Assembly: GCF_900099685.1 (NCBI RefSeq)
Contig: NZ_FNDW01000001.1
Span: forward strand, 434,001-498,000
DNA length: 64,000 nt
Reading direction: 5' to 3'
Origin: Chryseobacterium taeanense
Lineage (GTDB): Bacteria > Bacteroidota > Bacteroidia > Flavobacteriales > Weeksellaceae
The translations under genes were made by a program, and so were the position numbers. Shown piece by piece: positions 45,472 to 54,065 of the stretch. Each line of letters opens with the position of its first letter. The first letter of the stretch is position 1. The notes below the pieces were generated by a model. That model had not been told where the DNA came from and searched no databases. It saw only the letters and a list, made by a program, of their open reading frames with translations.

Positions 45472-46452
45472 ATGGCAGAATATACTTTTCGTGAGGTAAT
45501 TGCACAGGCAATGAGCGAGGAAATGCGTAAAGACGAATCCATTTATTTGATGGGTGAGGAAGTTGCAGAATACAATGGTGCATATAAGGCTTCAAAAGGA
45601 ATGCTGGATGAATTTGGTCCTAAAAGAATAATCGATACACCGATTGCTGAGCTTGGTTTCGCAGGGATTTCTGTGGGCGCAGCAATGAATGGTAACAGAC
45701 CAATCGTAGAGTTTATGACCTTCAATTTCTCGTTAGTGGGAATTGATCAGATTATTAATAATGCTGCAAAAATCCGTCAGATGAGTGGTGGTCAGTGGAA
45801 TTGCCCTATCGTTTTCCGTGGTCCTACAGCTTCTGCAGGTCAGTTGGGCGCTACACACTCTCAGGCTTTTGAAAGCTGGTATGCCAATTGTCCGGGATTG
45901 AAAGTGGTTGTACCTTCTAATCCTTACGATGCAAAAGGATTATTGAAAACAGCAATTCAGGATAATGATCCGGTTATTTTCATGGAATCTGAGCAGATGT
46001 ATGGAGACAAAATGGAAATTCCTGAAGAAGAATACTACCTACCAATCGGAAAGGCAGATATCAAAAGAGAAGGAAGCGATGTAACGTTGGTTTCTTTCGG
46101 AAAAATCATGAAACTGGCTATTCAGGCTGCGGAAGATTTGTCTAAAGAAGGTATTTCTGTAGAAGTAATTGATCTTAGAACAGTTCGTCCTTTAGATTAT
46201 GATACTGTTTTAGCGTCTGTTAAAAAGACAAACAGATTAGTAGTTCTTGAAGAAGCATGGCCATTTGGATCTGTTGCTTCTGAGATTACTTATATGGTAC
46301 AGCAGAAAGCATTTGATCATCTGGATGCTCCAATCAAGAGAATCACTACTCCTGATGCGCCTGCTCCTTACTCTGCGGCTCTATTTGCAGAATGGTTCCC
46401 AAAACTTGAAAAAGTAAAAGAGGAAATCAAAAAAGCGATGTACGTGAAATAA
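45472..46452 (+). CDS. pdhB: Pyruvate dehydrogenase E1 component, beta subunit
   Basis: 326-aa thiamine-diphosphate-enzyme subunit for conversion of pyruvate to acetyl-CoA. Opening TFREVIAQAMSEEMRKDESIYLMGEEVAEYNGAYK, pyrimidine-binding E in PIVEFMTFNFSLVGIDQIINNAAK near residue 82, and VIDLRTVRPLDYDTV near 240. The alpha subunit (or E2/E3) is not in the window, so the complex is encoded elsewhere. A strong terminator follows. Confidence 0.92.
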   Translation: MAEYTFREVIAQAMSEEMRKDESIYLMGEEVAEYNGAYKASKGMLDEFGPKRIIDTPIAELGFAGISVGAAMNGNRPIVEFMTFNFSLVGIDQIINNAAKIRQMSGGQWNCPIVFRGPTASAGQLGATHSQAFESWYANCPGLKVVVPSNPYDAKGLLKTAIQDNDPVIFMESEQMYGDKMEIPEEEYYLPIGKADIKREGSDVTLVSFGKIMKLAIQAAEDLSKEGISVEVIDLRTVRPLDYDTVLASVKKTNRLVVLEEAWPFGSVASEITYMVQQKAFDHLDAPIKRITTPDAPAPYSAALFAEWFPKLEKVKEEIKKAMYVK

Positions 46453-46469
46453 TTAACATAATTATAGAG

Positions 46470-46496
46470 AAAAACTTCCGAAAGGAAGTTTTTTCA
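46470..46496 (+). terminator. Terminator of pdhB
   Basis: AAAACTTCC-GAAA-GGAAGTTTT then T-run. Confidence 0.8.
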
Positions 46497-46542
46497 TTTA
46501 TTATATTCATGAAGAAAAATTCTTGGGGTTGTTATTTTGACT

Positions 46543-46550
46543 TAAATTTG
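46543..46550 (+). promoter_or_regulatory. -7 box of kup
   Basis: TAAATTTG, with a CTTG -33-like element 17 bases upstream. Confidence 0.45.
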
Positions 46551-46575
46551 CGCGTTTAAAATAAAATTAGCTGAT

Positions 46576-48570
46576 ATGGCAGAAGTTACAGAAGGCGGTC
46601 ATCATTTTGACATTAAGAAGCTTTCTTTTATTGGAGTTTTGGTTTCTCTGGGTATTGTTTTCGGGGATATCGGGACTTCGCCGCTTTACGTAATGAAAGC
46701 AATCGTCAACGCAAGAGTAGGCGGAAGTACGATGCCTTTTAACGAATATATTGAAGGAGCACTTTCCTGTATCATCTGGACACTTACCCTTCAGACAACA
46801 GTAAAATATGTTATTATAGCTCTTAGAGCAGATAATAAAGGGGAAGGAGGAATTCTTGCACTCTTTTCATTGGTGAAAAACCTTAAAAAAGGCTGGCTGT
46901 ATCTCATTGCCATCGTCGGGGCTGCAGCTCTTATTGCAGATGGCGTTATCACTCCGTCATTGACAGTGATGTCGGCAATTGAAGGTCTTGAAATCTACAA
47001 TCCTCATACACCGGTAGTTCCCATTACCATCGCAATTTTAATTGTTATTTTTGTTGTCCAGCAGTTTGGAACAAGCTTTATCGGTAAATTCTTCGGACCC
47101 GTGATGGTAATCTGGTTTTTGGTTTTGGGCGGATTAGGATTATCCCATCTAAGCGAAAATTTTGAAATTCTGAGATCTTTTAATCCGTACTATGCATATA
47201 AACTGATTGCCAATTCACCAAGTGCTATTATAATTTTAGGAGCTGTTTTCCTTTGTACAACAGGTGCAGAGGCTCTTTATTCAGATTTAGGGCATTGCGG
47301 GGCAAAAAACATCAGAGTAAGCTGGGGATTTGTAAAAATTATGCTGATATTAAATTATCTTGGTCAGGGAGCATGGCTTTTAACCAATTATAATAAACCG
47401 GGTTTTTCAGCGGTGAATCCTTTCTTCGGAATTATGGAGGAATGGATGGTGATTCCCGGAGTTATTCTGGCAACTGCTGCGGCAATTATTGCGAGCCAGG
47501 CTTTGATTACAGGATCATTCACAATTTTCTCAGAAGCAATGTCTCTGAACTTATGGCCTAATCAGAAAATTGATTATCCTTCAGGGGTAAAAGGACAGAT
47601 GTATATCCCGAGAATCAACTGGGGACTTTTGTTATTCTGTATCGTTGTGGTTCTTCATTTTAAAGAATCAGGAAAAATGGAAGCTGCCTATGGGCTTTCT
47701 ATCACTGTAACAATGCTGATGACGACTGTTCTTTTGGTTTTCTGGCTGCTAAAGCACAGAATAAACAAGCTTTTTATCCTCGTTTTTGCATTGGTTTATC
47801 TGGCGATAGAATTAGGATTCTTCAGTGCTAATATTATTAAATTCATGGAAGGCGGATGGATCACGGTAGTTTTGGCAGGCTCTATCGGAGTTTGTATGTA
47901 TGCATGGTACAACGGAAGATCTATCAAAACAAAATTTATCAAATTCATTAAGCTGGAAAACTATATTCCAATCATTAAGGATATGAAACTTGATGAGACG
48001 ATTCCGAAATACGCTACCAATCTTGCTTACCTCAGCAGAGCCAAAAGAAATGATGAAATAGAATCTAAGATTATCTATTCTATCATTAAAAAACAACCAA
48101 AAAGAGCCGATCATTATTTCATTTTGAGCATTACCAACCAGGAAGATCCATACACTTTCAAATATGCTATCGATGAAGTGCTTCCGGGAACGATCTATAA
48201 GATTAATTTTATGCTTGGTTTTAAAATTGACAGGAGAATTAATGATTATTTTGATATGGTTTTAAGGGATATGATGGCAGACGGAACAATTCCTTCAAGA
48301 AGCAGCCATCCATCGTTGAGAGCTCATAATATTCCGCCGGATCTGAAATATGTAATCATAGATAATACCTATATCAACGATATACTTCTTACCGTAAAAG
48401 AGAAAATTATCATGAATATTTATAATTTCGTTAAGTATATCGGAAGTGATGATTTCAAAGCCTGGGGAATTACCTCCCATAATGTAGAGGTGGAATCGGC
48501 ACCGATGACAGAAGATTGTGTAGGCAAATCCAGAATAGAGCTATGCGAATATAAGCGTCATAATAGTTAA
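46576..48570 (+). CDS. kup: Potassium transporter, KUP family
   Basis: 664-aa membrane protein, about 12 helices. Opening KLSFIGVLVSLGIVFGDIGTSPLYV, the KUP signature near residues 18-38, DNKGEGGILALFSLVK near 90, CTTGAEALYSDLGHCG near 225, and a cytoplasmic C-terminus of about 190 residues. It imports K+ with protons. It is a single transcription unit; regulation is not visible, and no c-di-AMP element is recognised. Confidence 0.93.
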   Translation: MAEVTEGGHHFDIKKLSFIGVLVSLGIVFGDIGTSPLYVMKAIVNARVGGSTMPFNEYIEGALSCIIWTLTLQTTVKYVIIALRADNKGEGGILALFSLVKNLKKGWLYLIAIVGAAALIADGVITPSLTVMSAIEGLEIYNPHTPVVPITIAILIVIFVVQQFGTSFIGKFFGPVMVIWFLVLGGLGLSHLSENFEILRSFNPYYAYKLIANSPSAIIILGAVFLCTTGAEALYSDLGHCGAKNIRVSWGFVKIMLILNYLGQGAWLLTNYNKPGFSAVNPFFGIMEEWMVIPGVILATAAAIIASQALITGSFTIFSEAMSLNLWPNQKIDYPSGVKGQMYIPRINWGLLLFCIVVVLHFKESGKMEAAYGLSITVTMLMTTVLLVFWLLKHRINKLFILVFALVYLAIELGFFSANIIKFMEGGWITVVLAGSIGVCMYAWYNGRSIKTKFIKFIKLENYIPIIKDMKLDETIPKYATNLAYLSRAKRNDEIESKIIYSIIKKQPKRADHYFILSITNQEDPYTFKYAIDEVLPGTIYKINFMLGFKIDRRINDYFDMVLRDMMADGTIPSRSSHPSLRAHNIPPDLKYVIIDNTYINDILLTVKEKIIMNIYNFVKYIGSDDFKAWGITSHNVEVESAPMTEDCVGKSRIELCEYKRHNS

Positions 48571-48614
48571 ATTCTTTAACATTGTGGTACAATATTTATT
48601 TAAATAAAAATCAA

Positions 48615-48622
48615 TAAATTTG
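48615..48622 (+). promoter_or_regulatory. -7 box of the Fur-family gene
   Basis: TAAATTTG; predicted leader about 12 bases to the ATG at 48638. Confidence 0.45.
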
Positions 48623-48637
48623 TAGATAATTTTTTTG

Positions 48638-49111
48638 ATGGATACAATACAAAAAGAAAAAAATATTGCACTTATTAAAGATGTTTTAAGAAACTATTTG
48701 CTTGAAAAAGGTTTCCGTAACACTCCTGAACGATATACAATATTAGAAGAAATTTACAGTATGGATCATCACTTTAATGTGGATGATCTGTACCTTTTGA
48801 TGCTGCAGAAAAAATATCATGTTTCTAAGGCAACAATTTATAACACGATTGAGATTTTCCTTGATGCAGGACTGATCCGTAAACATCAGTTTGGTGAGAA
48901 AACACTTACTTCCTCTTCTTACGAGAAATCTTATTTTGACAAACAGCACGATCATCTTGTGATCTACAAAAAAAATTCCGACAAGGAAATTGAGGAGATT
49001 ATAGAATTTTGTGACCCGAGAATTCAGGGAATTAAAGAAGCTATTGAAGAAGCATTTGGGGTGAAAATTGATTCTCATTCGCTGTATTTTTATGGTACAA
49101 AGAATGACTAA
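48638..49111 (+). CDS. Fur family metal-dependent repressor
   Basis: 157-aa regulator. The winged-helix domain (RNTPERYTILEEIYSMDHHFNVDDLYLLMLQKKYHVSKATIYNTI) and the C-terminal dimer region (DKQHDHLVIYKKN, a metal-site HxH) are typical. There is only one cysteine in the whole protein (EFCDPRI), so the paired CxxC structural zinc sites of E. coli Fur are absent. I chose ATG 48638; a TTG at 48635 is not better. It ends 8 bases inside the next gene, which starts at 49104, so coupling is likely. Confidence 0.85.
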   Translation: MDTIQKEKNIALIKDVLRNYLLEKGFRNTPERYTILEEIYSMDHHFNVDDLYLLMLQKKYHVSKATIYNTIEIFLDAGLIRKHQFGEKTLTSSSYEKSYFDKQHDHLVIYKKNSDKEIEEIIEFCDPRIQGIKEAIEEAFGVKIDSHSLYFYGTKND

Positions 49112-50861
49112 CTTTTCCTTTAGGCTGATTATTGGCCTTTTCGTATGCATTTCTTCGTTTATTTTTGCACAGGACAATCAGAAGTCTTTGCAGAAAGATC
49201 CGTATTTTACTCCTAAAACGGCTCCACAGAAAAACGCTCCGCCTCCGGAAAAAGTTAAACATATTCATTCTGACGAATTGAGGAAGGATGAAAAATATGA
49301 CGGTAATAATTATTTTACCGGAAATGTTCAGTTTTCACATCAGGGATCTTTACTGAATGCAGATCTTGTTATTGTTTATGAAGAGCAAAACTTCATAAAA
49401 GCAATAGGAAATGTAAAACTTCAAAATGCAGACGGTTCTGTAATCACTGCAGACGAAATGGAATACGACGGTAATACCCAACGTGGTATTGCCAGAAAAA
49501 ATGTGGTTCTTATTGATCCGAAAGGAACAGTAATCAAAACAGAAACCATGTATTACGACAGGGTTTCAAATCAGGCTTATTACAATACGGGAGGTACGAT
49601 CAATGATGGGAAAAGTACGACGTATTCAAAATCCGCAACGTATTTTCTCACCACAAGAACGATTGATCTTTCAGGGAGAGTAAAAATAGAAGATGCACAA
49701 TATACGCTTGAGGGAGATAATGTTGTACAGAATCAGAATACCAATATTGTCAATATCAATGGGCCAACCACCATTACTAATAAAAAGAATCCCAAAAACC
49801 GTATTGTTACAGACAAAGGGAATTATAATATGAATACAAAGGAAGCTTTTCTTTATAAGAATTCCAGAGTATATTACAACGATAAAATCCTTACCGGAGA
49901 CGAAATGTATTATAATCAGCTTACCGGTTTCGGAAAAGCAACCGGAAATGTTACATTGGATGACCCTAATGAAAGAAGATGGATCAAAGGTGGATACGGA
50001 GAGATCTATGAAAAGAAAGATTCTGCAATGATGACAAAGAATCCTTATGCTGTAAAAGCATTAGAAAAAGATTCCATGTATTTTGCGGCAGAAAAAATAC
50101 TCTCTTTTCAAAAACCTGATTCTGCGGATGTAAAAGTGAAAAAAAGTTTCCTGAGAGCATTTAGAAAAGGAAGGTTTTACAAATCCAATGCGCAGGGAAG
50201 AGCCGATTCTATTGCTTTCAATGAGACAGATGGTGTGCTTCATATGTACACAGAGCCTATCTTATGGAGCAACGGAAAACAGGTTACAGGTGATAAGGTA
50301 GAAGCTTATTTTAACACAGAAAAAGAAAATATTGACTCTTTAAAAGTTATCGGAAATGCATTTGCGATCAGCAAAGTCGATTCCCTGAATATGAAGGATG
50401 AATTCAATCAGGTGAAAGGAAGGCTGATGACGGTATATTACGGCGCAGATAATAATATAAGAGAGGCTAAAGTGATCGGAAATGGTCAGACAATTACATA
50501 TTCTGATGATGAAAATGGTCAGACCAAACAAAAAGAGCGGATAGGGATAACTCTTAGCTCATGCGGAATTATTGATGCTATCTTTGAAGAAAAAGCTTTG
50601 TATGTGGTAGAATGTAATATCGGTGCAGCTTCAGATACATATCCAATGAGTATGATTGAACCTGCGAAACGTAAATTACCGGATTTTAACTGGAATACAA
50701 AAGACCGGATCTTAAAATGGCAGGATATTCTTGTTGATACTCCAAATTATCCTGAAGTAAAATATGAGTCCGATAATACGCTTTACGATTCTGCCCAAAA
50801 GGTAATCGAAGATGAAAAAGCTAAAGAGGAAGCCAAAAAGCCTAAGCGCGTCAGAAGATAA
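49104..50861 (+). CDS. OstA-like (LptA/LptD-type) envelope protein
   Basis: 585-aa protein with a signal peptide (MTNFSFRLIIGLFVCISSFIFAQ) and an OstA-type beta-jellyroll region. The repeated segment GNVQFSHQGSLLNADLVIVYEEQNFIKAIGNVKLQNADGSVITADEMEYDG recurs several times, as in LptA and the N-terminal part of LptD, which move lipopolysaccharide across the periplasm. The C-terminus (EKAKEEAKKPKRVRR) is charged. Start ATG 49104 lies within the Fur-family gene. It lacks an LptD barrel, so its exact step is not decided. Confidence 0.75.
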   Translation: MTNFSFRLIIGLFVCISSFIFAQDNQKSLQKDPYFTPKTAPQKNAPPPEKVKHIHSDELRKDEKYDGNNYFTGNVQFSHQGSLLNADLVIVYEEQNFIKAIGNVKLQNADGSVITADEMEYDGNTQRGIARKNVVLIDPKGTVIKTETMYYDRVSNQAYYNTGGTINDGKSTTYSKSATYFLTTRTIDLSGRVKIEDAQYTLEGDNVVQNQNTNIVNINGPTTITNKKNPKNRIVTDKGNYNMNTKEAFLYKNSRVYYNDKILTGDEMYYNQLTGFGKATGNVTLDDPNERRWIKGGYGEIYEKKDSAMMTKNPYAVKALEKDSMYFAAEKILSFQKPDSADVKVKKSFLRAFRKGRFYKSNAQGRADSIAFNETDGVLHMYTEPILWSNGKQVTGDKVEAYFNTEKENIDSLKVIGNAFAISKVDSLNMKDEFNQVKGRLMTVYYGADNNIREAKVIGNGQTITYSDDENGQTKQKERIGITLSSCGIIDAIFEEKALYVVECNIGAASDTYPMSMIEPAKRKLPDFNWNTKDRILKWQDILVDTPNYPEVKYESDNTLYDSAQKVIEDEKAKEEAKKPKRVRR

Positions 50862-50883
50862 TTTTAAATCTTTAAAGATATAT

Positions 50884-50918
50884 AACTCACTATTTTAATG
50901 AAAAGTAGTGAGTTTTTT
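50884..50918 (+). terminator. Terminator of the OstA-like gene
   Basis: AACTCACTA/TAGTGAGTT with a 13-base loop, then T-run. Confidence 0.75.
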
Positions 50919-51198
50919 ATATGCTTAAAATTAGGTATTTTCTATTAGGATTAATGATTCTATATTTTCGATTTCAAACTTCTCTAAAATGTGAAATCTT
51001 CATAATATTGAAATTTTAATGTTTTTTTATGGGGTTAATCAATCGATTGACTTTATTATAAGTGTTAAAATTTTATTTTTTTTAATAATTATGTATTTTT
51101 CATTTATTTTTTTCTTATATTTAATATAGGAAATAAACAAGCTATATTAATATTTTGTGATTTGGTGTGTCGCTTACAGTTTACTGTAAGCGATTTTT
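50919..51198 (+). ncRNA. Self-terminated non-coding stretch, candidate small RNA
   Basis: 280 AT-rich bases after the previous terminator, with no reading frame I trust. It contains a palindrome TCAATCGATTGA (51039-51050), a hairpin TTAATATAG/CTATATTAA (51121-51150), and ends with a perfect 9-bp stem CGCTTACAG/CTGTAAGCG (51171-51192) and six T. A separate terminator so far from the previous gene implies its own transcript. The 5' end is unknown. Confidence 0.45.
51171..51198 (+). terminator. Intrinsic terminator without an obvious gene
   Basis: CGCTTACAG-TTTA-CTGTAAGCG-ATTTTTT. The opposite strand has no T-run, so it is directional. Confidence 0.8.
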
Positions 51199-51239
51199 TA
51201 ATTTTACCAGTTTAATTTCGGCATTTGATGAATGTTTTT

Positions 51240-51247
51240 TAGCTTTG
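51240..51247 (+). promoter_or_regulatory. -7 box of the class III aminotransferase gene
   Basis: TAGCTTTG, leader about 15 bases, which favours ATG 51266 over an upstream GTG at 51167. Confidence 0.4.
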
Positions 51248-51265
51248 CTGAAATTTTTCAATAAT

Positions 51266-52447
51266 ATGGAAATGCAAAAAGATTTTTTTACCTATCAGGC
51301 GCAGACTACAAAATTTGCGGCAGGGTTTGAAGTGGAAAAGGCGGAAGGAAGCTATATTTACGGTACCGACGGAAAAAAATATCTGGATTTTGTAGCAGGC
51401 GTTTCCGCCAATACCTTGGGGCATTCACATCCTAAAGTAGTTAATGCCATTAAGCAGCAGGCAGAGAAATATCTTCACGTAATGGTTTACGGCGAATATG
51501 CTCAGGAAAAACCGGTAGCTTTGTGTAAACTACTCGCGGAATCAACACCGCATCCTTTAGAAATTACTTATTTGGTAAACAGTGGTGCAGAAGCGATTGA
51601 CGGTAGTTTGAAACTGGCCAAAAGATATACAGGCAGAGAAGAAATTGTTTCTTTTAAAAATTCTTATCATGGAAATACACATGGCGCTTTAAGCATTTCC
51701 GGAAACGAAACTCACAAAAGAGAGTTTCGTCCGCTTTTGCCCATGGTGAAGTTCATTGAGTTTAATAACGAAAAAGATTTTGATAAAATTACCGATAAAA
51801 CGGCATGTGTTATCATGGAAACCATTCAGGGAGCTGCAGGATTTTTAGTTCCCGACCATGATTATCTCATCAATCTGAAAAAAAGATGCGAAGAAGTAGG
51901 GGCATTACTTATTCTTGACGAGATCCAGCCGGGATTCGGAAGAACCGGAAAGCTGTTTTCATTTGAGCATTTCGGAATTGTTCCGGATATTCTGGTGATG
52001 GGAAAAGGAATGGGTGGAGGAGTACCTGTAGGAGCATTTATGAGTTCAAAAGAAATAATGGAATCATTGTCGCACTCTCCCAAATTAGGTCATATCACCA
52101 CTTTCGGCGGTAATCCGTTGATTGCTGCTTCCAGTTATGCAACCCTTAAAGAAGTTCTGGAAAGTGGTTTAATGAACGAGGTCGGAGAAAAAGAAAAGCT
52201 GTACAGGGATCTTCTTGTTCATCCCAAAATTAAAAATATCAACGGAAAAGGATTAATGCTCGCTGTCAATCTTGGAACTCCGGAATATACTTTGAAAGTT
52301 GCCGGGAGGTGTATGGAAAAAGGACTGATCGTCTTTTGGCAACTGTACAGAAATGAATATCTCAGAATATCACCGCCACTTACGATTTCAAAAGAAGAAA
52401 TTATAGAAGGCTGTCAGATAATTCTTGATGTGTTAAATGAAGATTAA
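51266..52447 (+). CDS. Class III PLP-dependent aminotransferase
   Basis: 393-aa enzyme of the acetylornithine/ornithine aminotransferase type. Landmarks are the VNSGAEAIDGSLKLAKRYTGR cofactor loop near residue 105, LDEIQPGFGRTGKLFSFEHFGIVPDILVMGKGMGGG with the PLP Lys near residue 254, and TTFGGNPLIAASSYATL near 280. The amino donor (for example 4-aminobutyrate, ornithine or diaminopimelate-type) is not decided. Start ATG 51266 rather than GTG 51167, which lies inside the terminator hairpin. Single gene, terminator at 52471. Confidence 0.87.
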   Translation: MEMQKDFFTYQAQTTKFAAGFEVEKAEGSYIYGTDGKKYLDFVAGVSANTLGHSHPKVVNAIKQQAEKYLHVMVYGEYAQEKPVALCKLLAESTPHPLEITYLVNSGAEAIDGSLKLAKRYTGREEIVSFKNSYHGNTHGALSISGNETHKREFRPLLPMVKFIEFNNEKDFDKITDKTACVIMETIQGAAGFLVPDHDYLINLKKRCEEVGALLILDEIQPGFGRTGKLFSFEHFGIVPDILVMGKGMGGGVPVGAFMSSKEIMESLSHSPKLGHITTFGGNPLIAASSYATLKEVLESGLMNEVGEKEKLYRDLLVHPKIKNINGKGLMLAVNLGTPEYTLKVAGRCMEKGLIVFWQLYRNEYLRISPPLTISKEEIIEGCQIILDVLNED

Positions 52448-52470
52448 AATTTTAGTTGTTTATCTTTAGT

Positions 52471-52502
52471 AAAGCATCGAAAAACTTCGATGCTTTCATT
52501 TA
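52471..52502 (+). terminator. Terminator of the class III aminotransferase gene
   Basis: AAAGCATCGA/TCGATGCTTT, loop AAAACT-type, then T-rich. Confidence 0.7.
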
Positions 52503-52668
52503 TTTTGTTTAATAATGAAGCATTTATAGCTTAAATTGGATATACTTAAAAAATTTGCTGAAGTATAGATCTGTTCAGGACGATGTTTTTATGTAAAATT
52601 CTGATACAATAAATATTTCAAAATCGCTGACAAATATCATGAAGATTGTATAAAAAAGTAAACACATT

Positions 52669-52700
52669 TTTGTGTAATAAAAAAATTAATTTATATATTG
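52669..52700 (+). promoter_or_regulatory. Promoter of the START-like gene
   Basis: A TTTG -33 element at 52669-52672 and TATATATTG near 52692-52700, spacing about 19-20 bases. The -7 match is degenerate. Confidence 0.4.
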
Positions 52701-52724
52701 CGGGACGATTAAAACAAAGATTAT

Positions 52725-53111
52725 ATGGCGAAACATAAAGTCCATTACGAATTTCCAATGCATTGCTTATCAGAGATATTATACGAATATCTTGCGACTG
52801 CAGAGGGGTTATCTGAATGGTTTGCGGATGATGTGACAGAGAAAGGAGATGATTTCTTTTTTAGCTGGGGAGGAGGCCCTGCAGAGAAGGCGACTTTGAT
52901 TAGATATAAGCCTGAAGGTTTCGTACGTTTCAGATGGGAAGAGGATGAAGGAACGAAGCATTTCTTTGAAATGACCATCACAATCGATGATATTACCGAA
53001 GATCTTGCCTTGAATATTACAGATTTCTGTGAAGAAGGAGATGAGGAAGAAAATGCTATGTATTGGGAAAATCTTATCGAAAACCTTAGAATAAAATTAG
53101 GTGCCGCTTAA
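52725..53111 (+). CDS. START-like domain protein
   Basis: 128-aa helix-grip (START/Bet v1-like) protein, opening MAKHKVHYEFPMHCLSEILYEYLATAEGLSEWFADDV. A hydrophobic cavity is expected from the pattern FFFSWGGGPAEKATLIRYKPEGFVRFRWEE, which fits the PF19569 START-like group. The ligand is unknown and no signal peptide is present. It stands alone with its own terminator. Confidence 0.8.
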   Translation: MAKHKVHYEFPMHCLSEILYEYLATAEGLSEWFADDVTEKGDDFFFSWGGGPAEKATLIRYKPEGFVRFRWEEDEGTKHFFEMTITIDDITEDLALNITDFCEEGDEEENAMYWENLIENLRIKLGAA

Positions 53112-53138
53112 ATGTAGGCAGTATTGCAGATAAAACTG

Positions 53139-53167
53139 ATGAACGATTTATCGTTCATTATTTTTTT
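53139..53167 (+). terminator. Terminator of the START-like gene
   Basis: ATGAACGAT-TT-ATCGTTCAT then T-run. Confidence 0.75.
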
Positions 53168-53185
53168 ATAATAAATCAGAATAAA

Positions 53186-53995
53186 TTGGAAAATCAATAT
53201 TTTACTTCAGAAGAGTTACATATGAAAAACAGAGCGTTTCTTTCGGGTGATGCTGTGAAGGTATCGTTCTTTGTAAGAAATGCAAAATTAATCATGGACG
53301 AAGAATGCTATTTTTTCCTGATGGCTTCCATGAGAAAGATGAGGATGAATATTCCATTGTCGTACACGCTGGAATTTTTTCAGTCACTTTTCAGAAAAGA
53401 TATTATTGAAGGTAGTGGGATTGAAAACGGAATTATCAATTTTCTGGTTTTCAGAAATACGGATGGTGTCACCTTGTCGAAGTCGTCTGTTTCCTATTAT
53501 TATGAAGTATTGGAGATGTCTGATGTTCTGGCTATTCACGAAAGGCCTTTAGAGCTTGATTTAATCAAAGAAATTAACGTTAATAATAATCTTTTGAGCA
53601 ATATCCGTGTTCATAGTGCGGAAAATATTTACGGAGAAATCTATGCACAGGAAAATGATCTCGACGATGTTATTTTCCTGAATCCCAATAAAAGGATTGC
53701 GCGTGCTTCGTCCGGTAATCTTCTTTTTTTGGAAGGGAATGTTATAAAGATTCCGAAACAGGCAGAAGGTGCGTACATTTCGCCTTTAATGGAAAATTTT
53801 GTTACTTTTCTACATAAAAATAATCTTGCTGATATTCAGGAGCATGAGATTATTGCATTTGAGTCTCAGAAAGCCGAAGAAATTCTTTTAATTTCCGATG
53901 AAAAAGGAATCTTCTCGGTAGGTAAAATACGAAATAAAACTTTTGAAAATATCAGGTTTTCAGAATTGGTGAAAAGTTGGAGAGAGAGTTTTTAA
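53186..53995 (+). CDS. Class IV aminotransferase-fold protein, probably lacking the PLP lysine
   Basis: 269-aa protein with the fold of D-amino acid/branched-chain aminotransferases and 4-amino-4-deoxychorismate lyase. The N-terminal FLSGDAVKVSFFVR near residues 18-31 matches the family, as does ENIYGEIYAQENDLDDVIFLN (146-166) and ASSGNLLFLEGNVIKIP (174-190). I see no lysine in 129-168, where the Schiff-base Lys is expected; K128 is the only near candidate. The usual (T/S)E before the SxxN is ARA. It probably does not transaminate. Start TTG 53186; no ATG upstream. Confidence 0.6.
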   Translation: MENQYFTSEELHMKNRAFLSGDAVKVSFFVRNAKLIMDEECYFFLMASMRKMRMNIPLSYTLEFFQSLFRKDIIEGSGIENGIINFLVFRNTDGVTLSKSSVSYYYEVLEMSDVLAIHERPLELDLIKEINVNNNLLSNIRVHSAENIYGEIYAQENDLDDVIFLNPNKRIARASSGNLLFLEGNVIKIPKQAEGAYISPLMENFVTFLHKNNLADIQEHEIIAFESQKAEEILLISDEKGIFSVGKIRNKTFENIRFSELVKSWRESF

Positions 53996-54001
53996 ATTGA
54001 C

Positions 54002-54041
54002 AAACCCGGTAAACAACATTAAAGTCCTTTACCGGGTTTTA
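54002..54041. terminator. Bidirectional terminator, class IV gene / amidase
   Basis: AAACCCGGTAAA and TTTACCGGGTTT pair around a 14-base loop, with T-runs both sides. Confidence 0.7.
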
Positions 54042-54065
54042 TTCCGAAAATGTCAGAATTATTTT

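Noticed and set aside
51167..51265. GTG at 51167 as the start of the class III aminotransferase
   Set aside because: It would put the start codon next to and through a perfect terminator hairpin, and adds 33 residues with no family match. ATG 51266 follows a -7 box.
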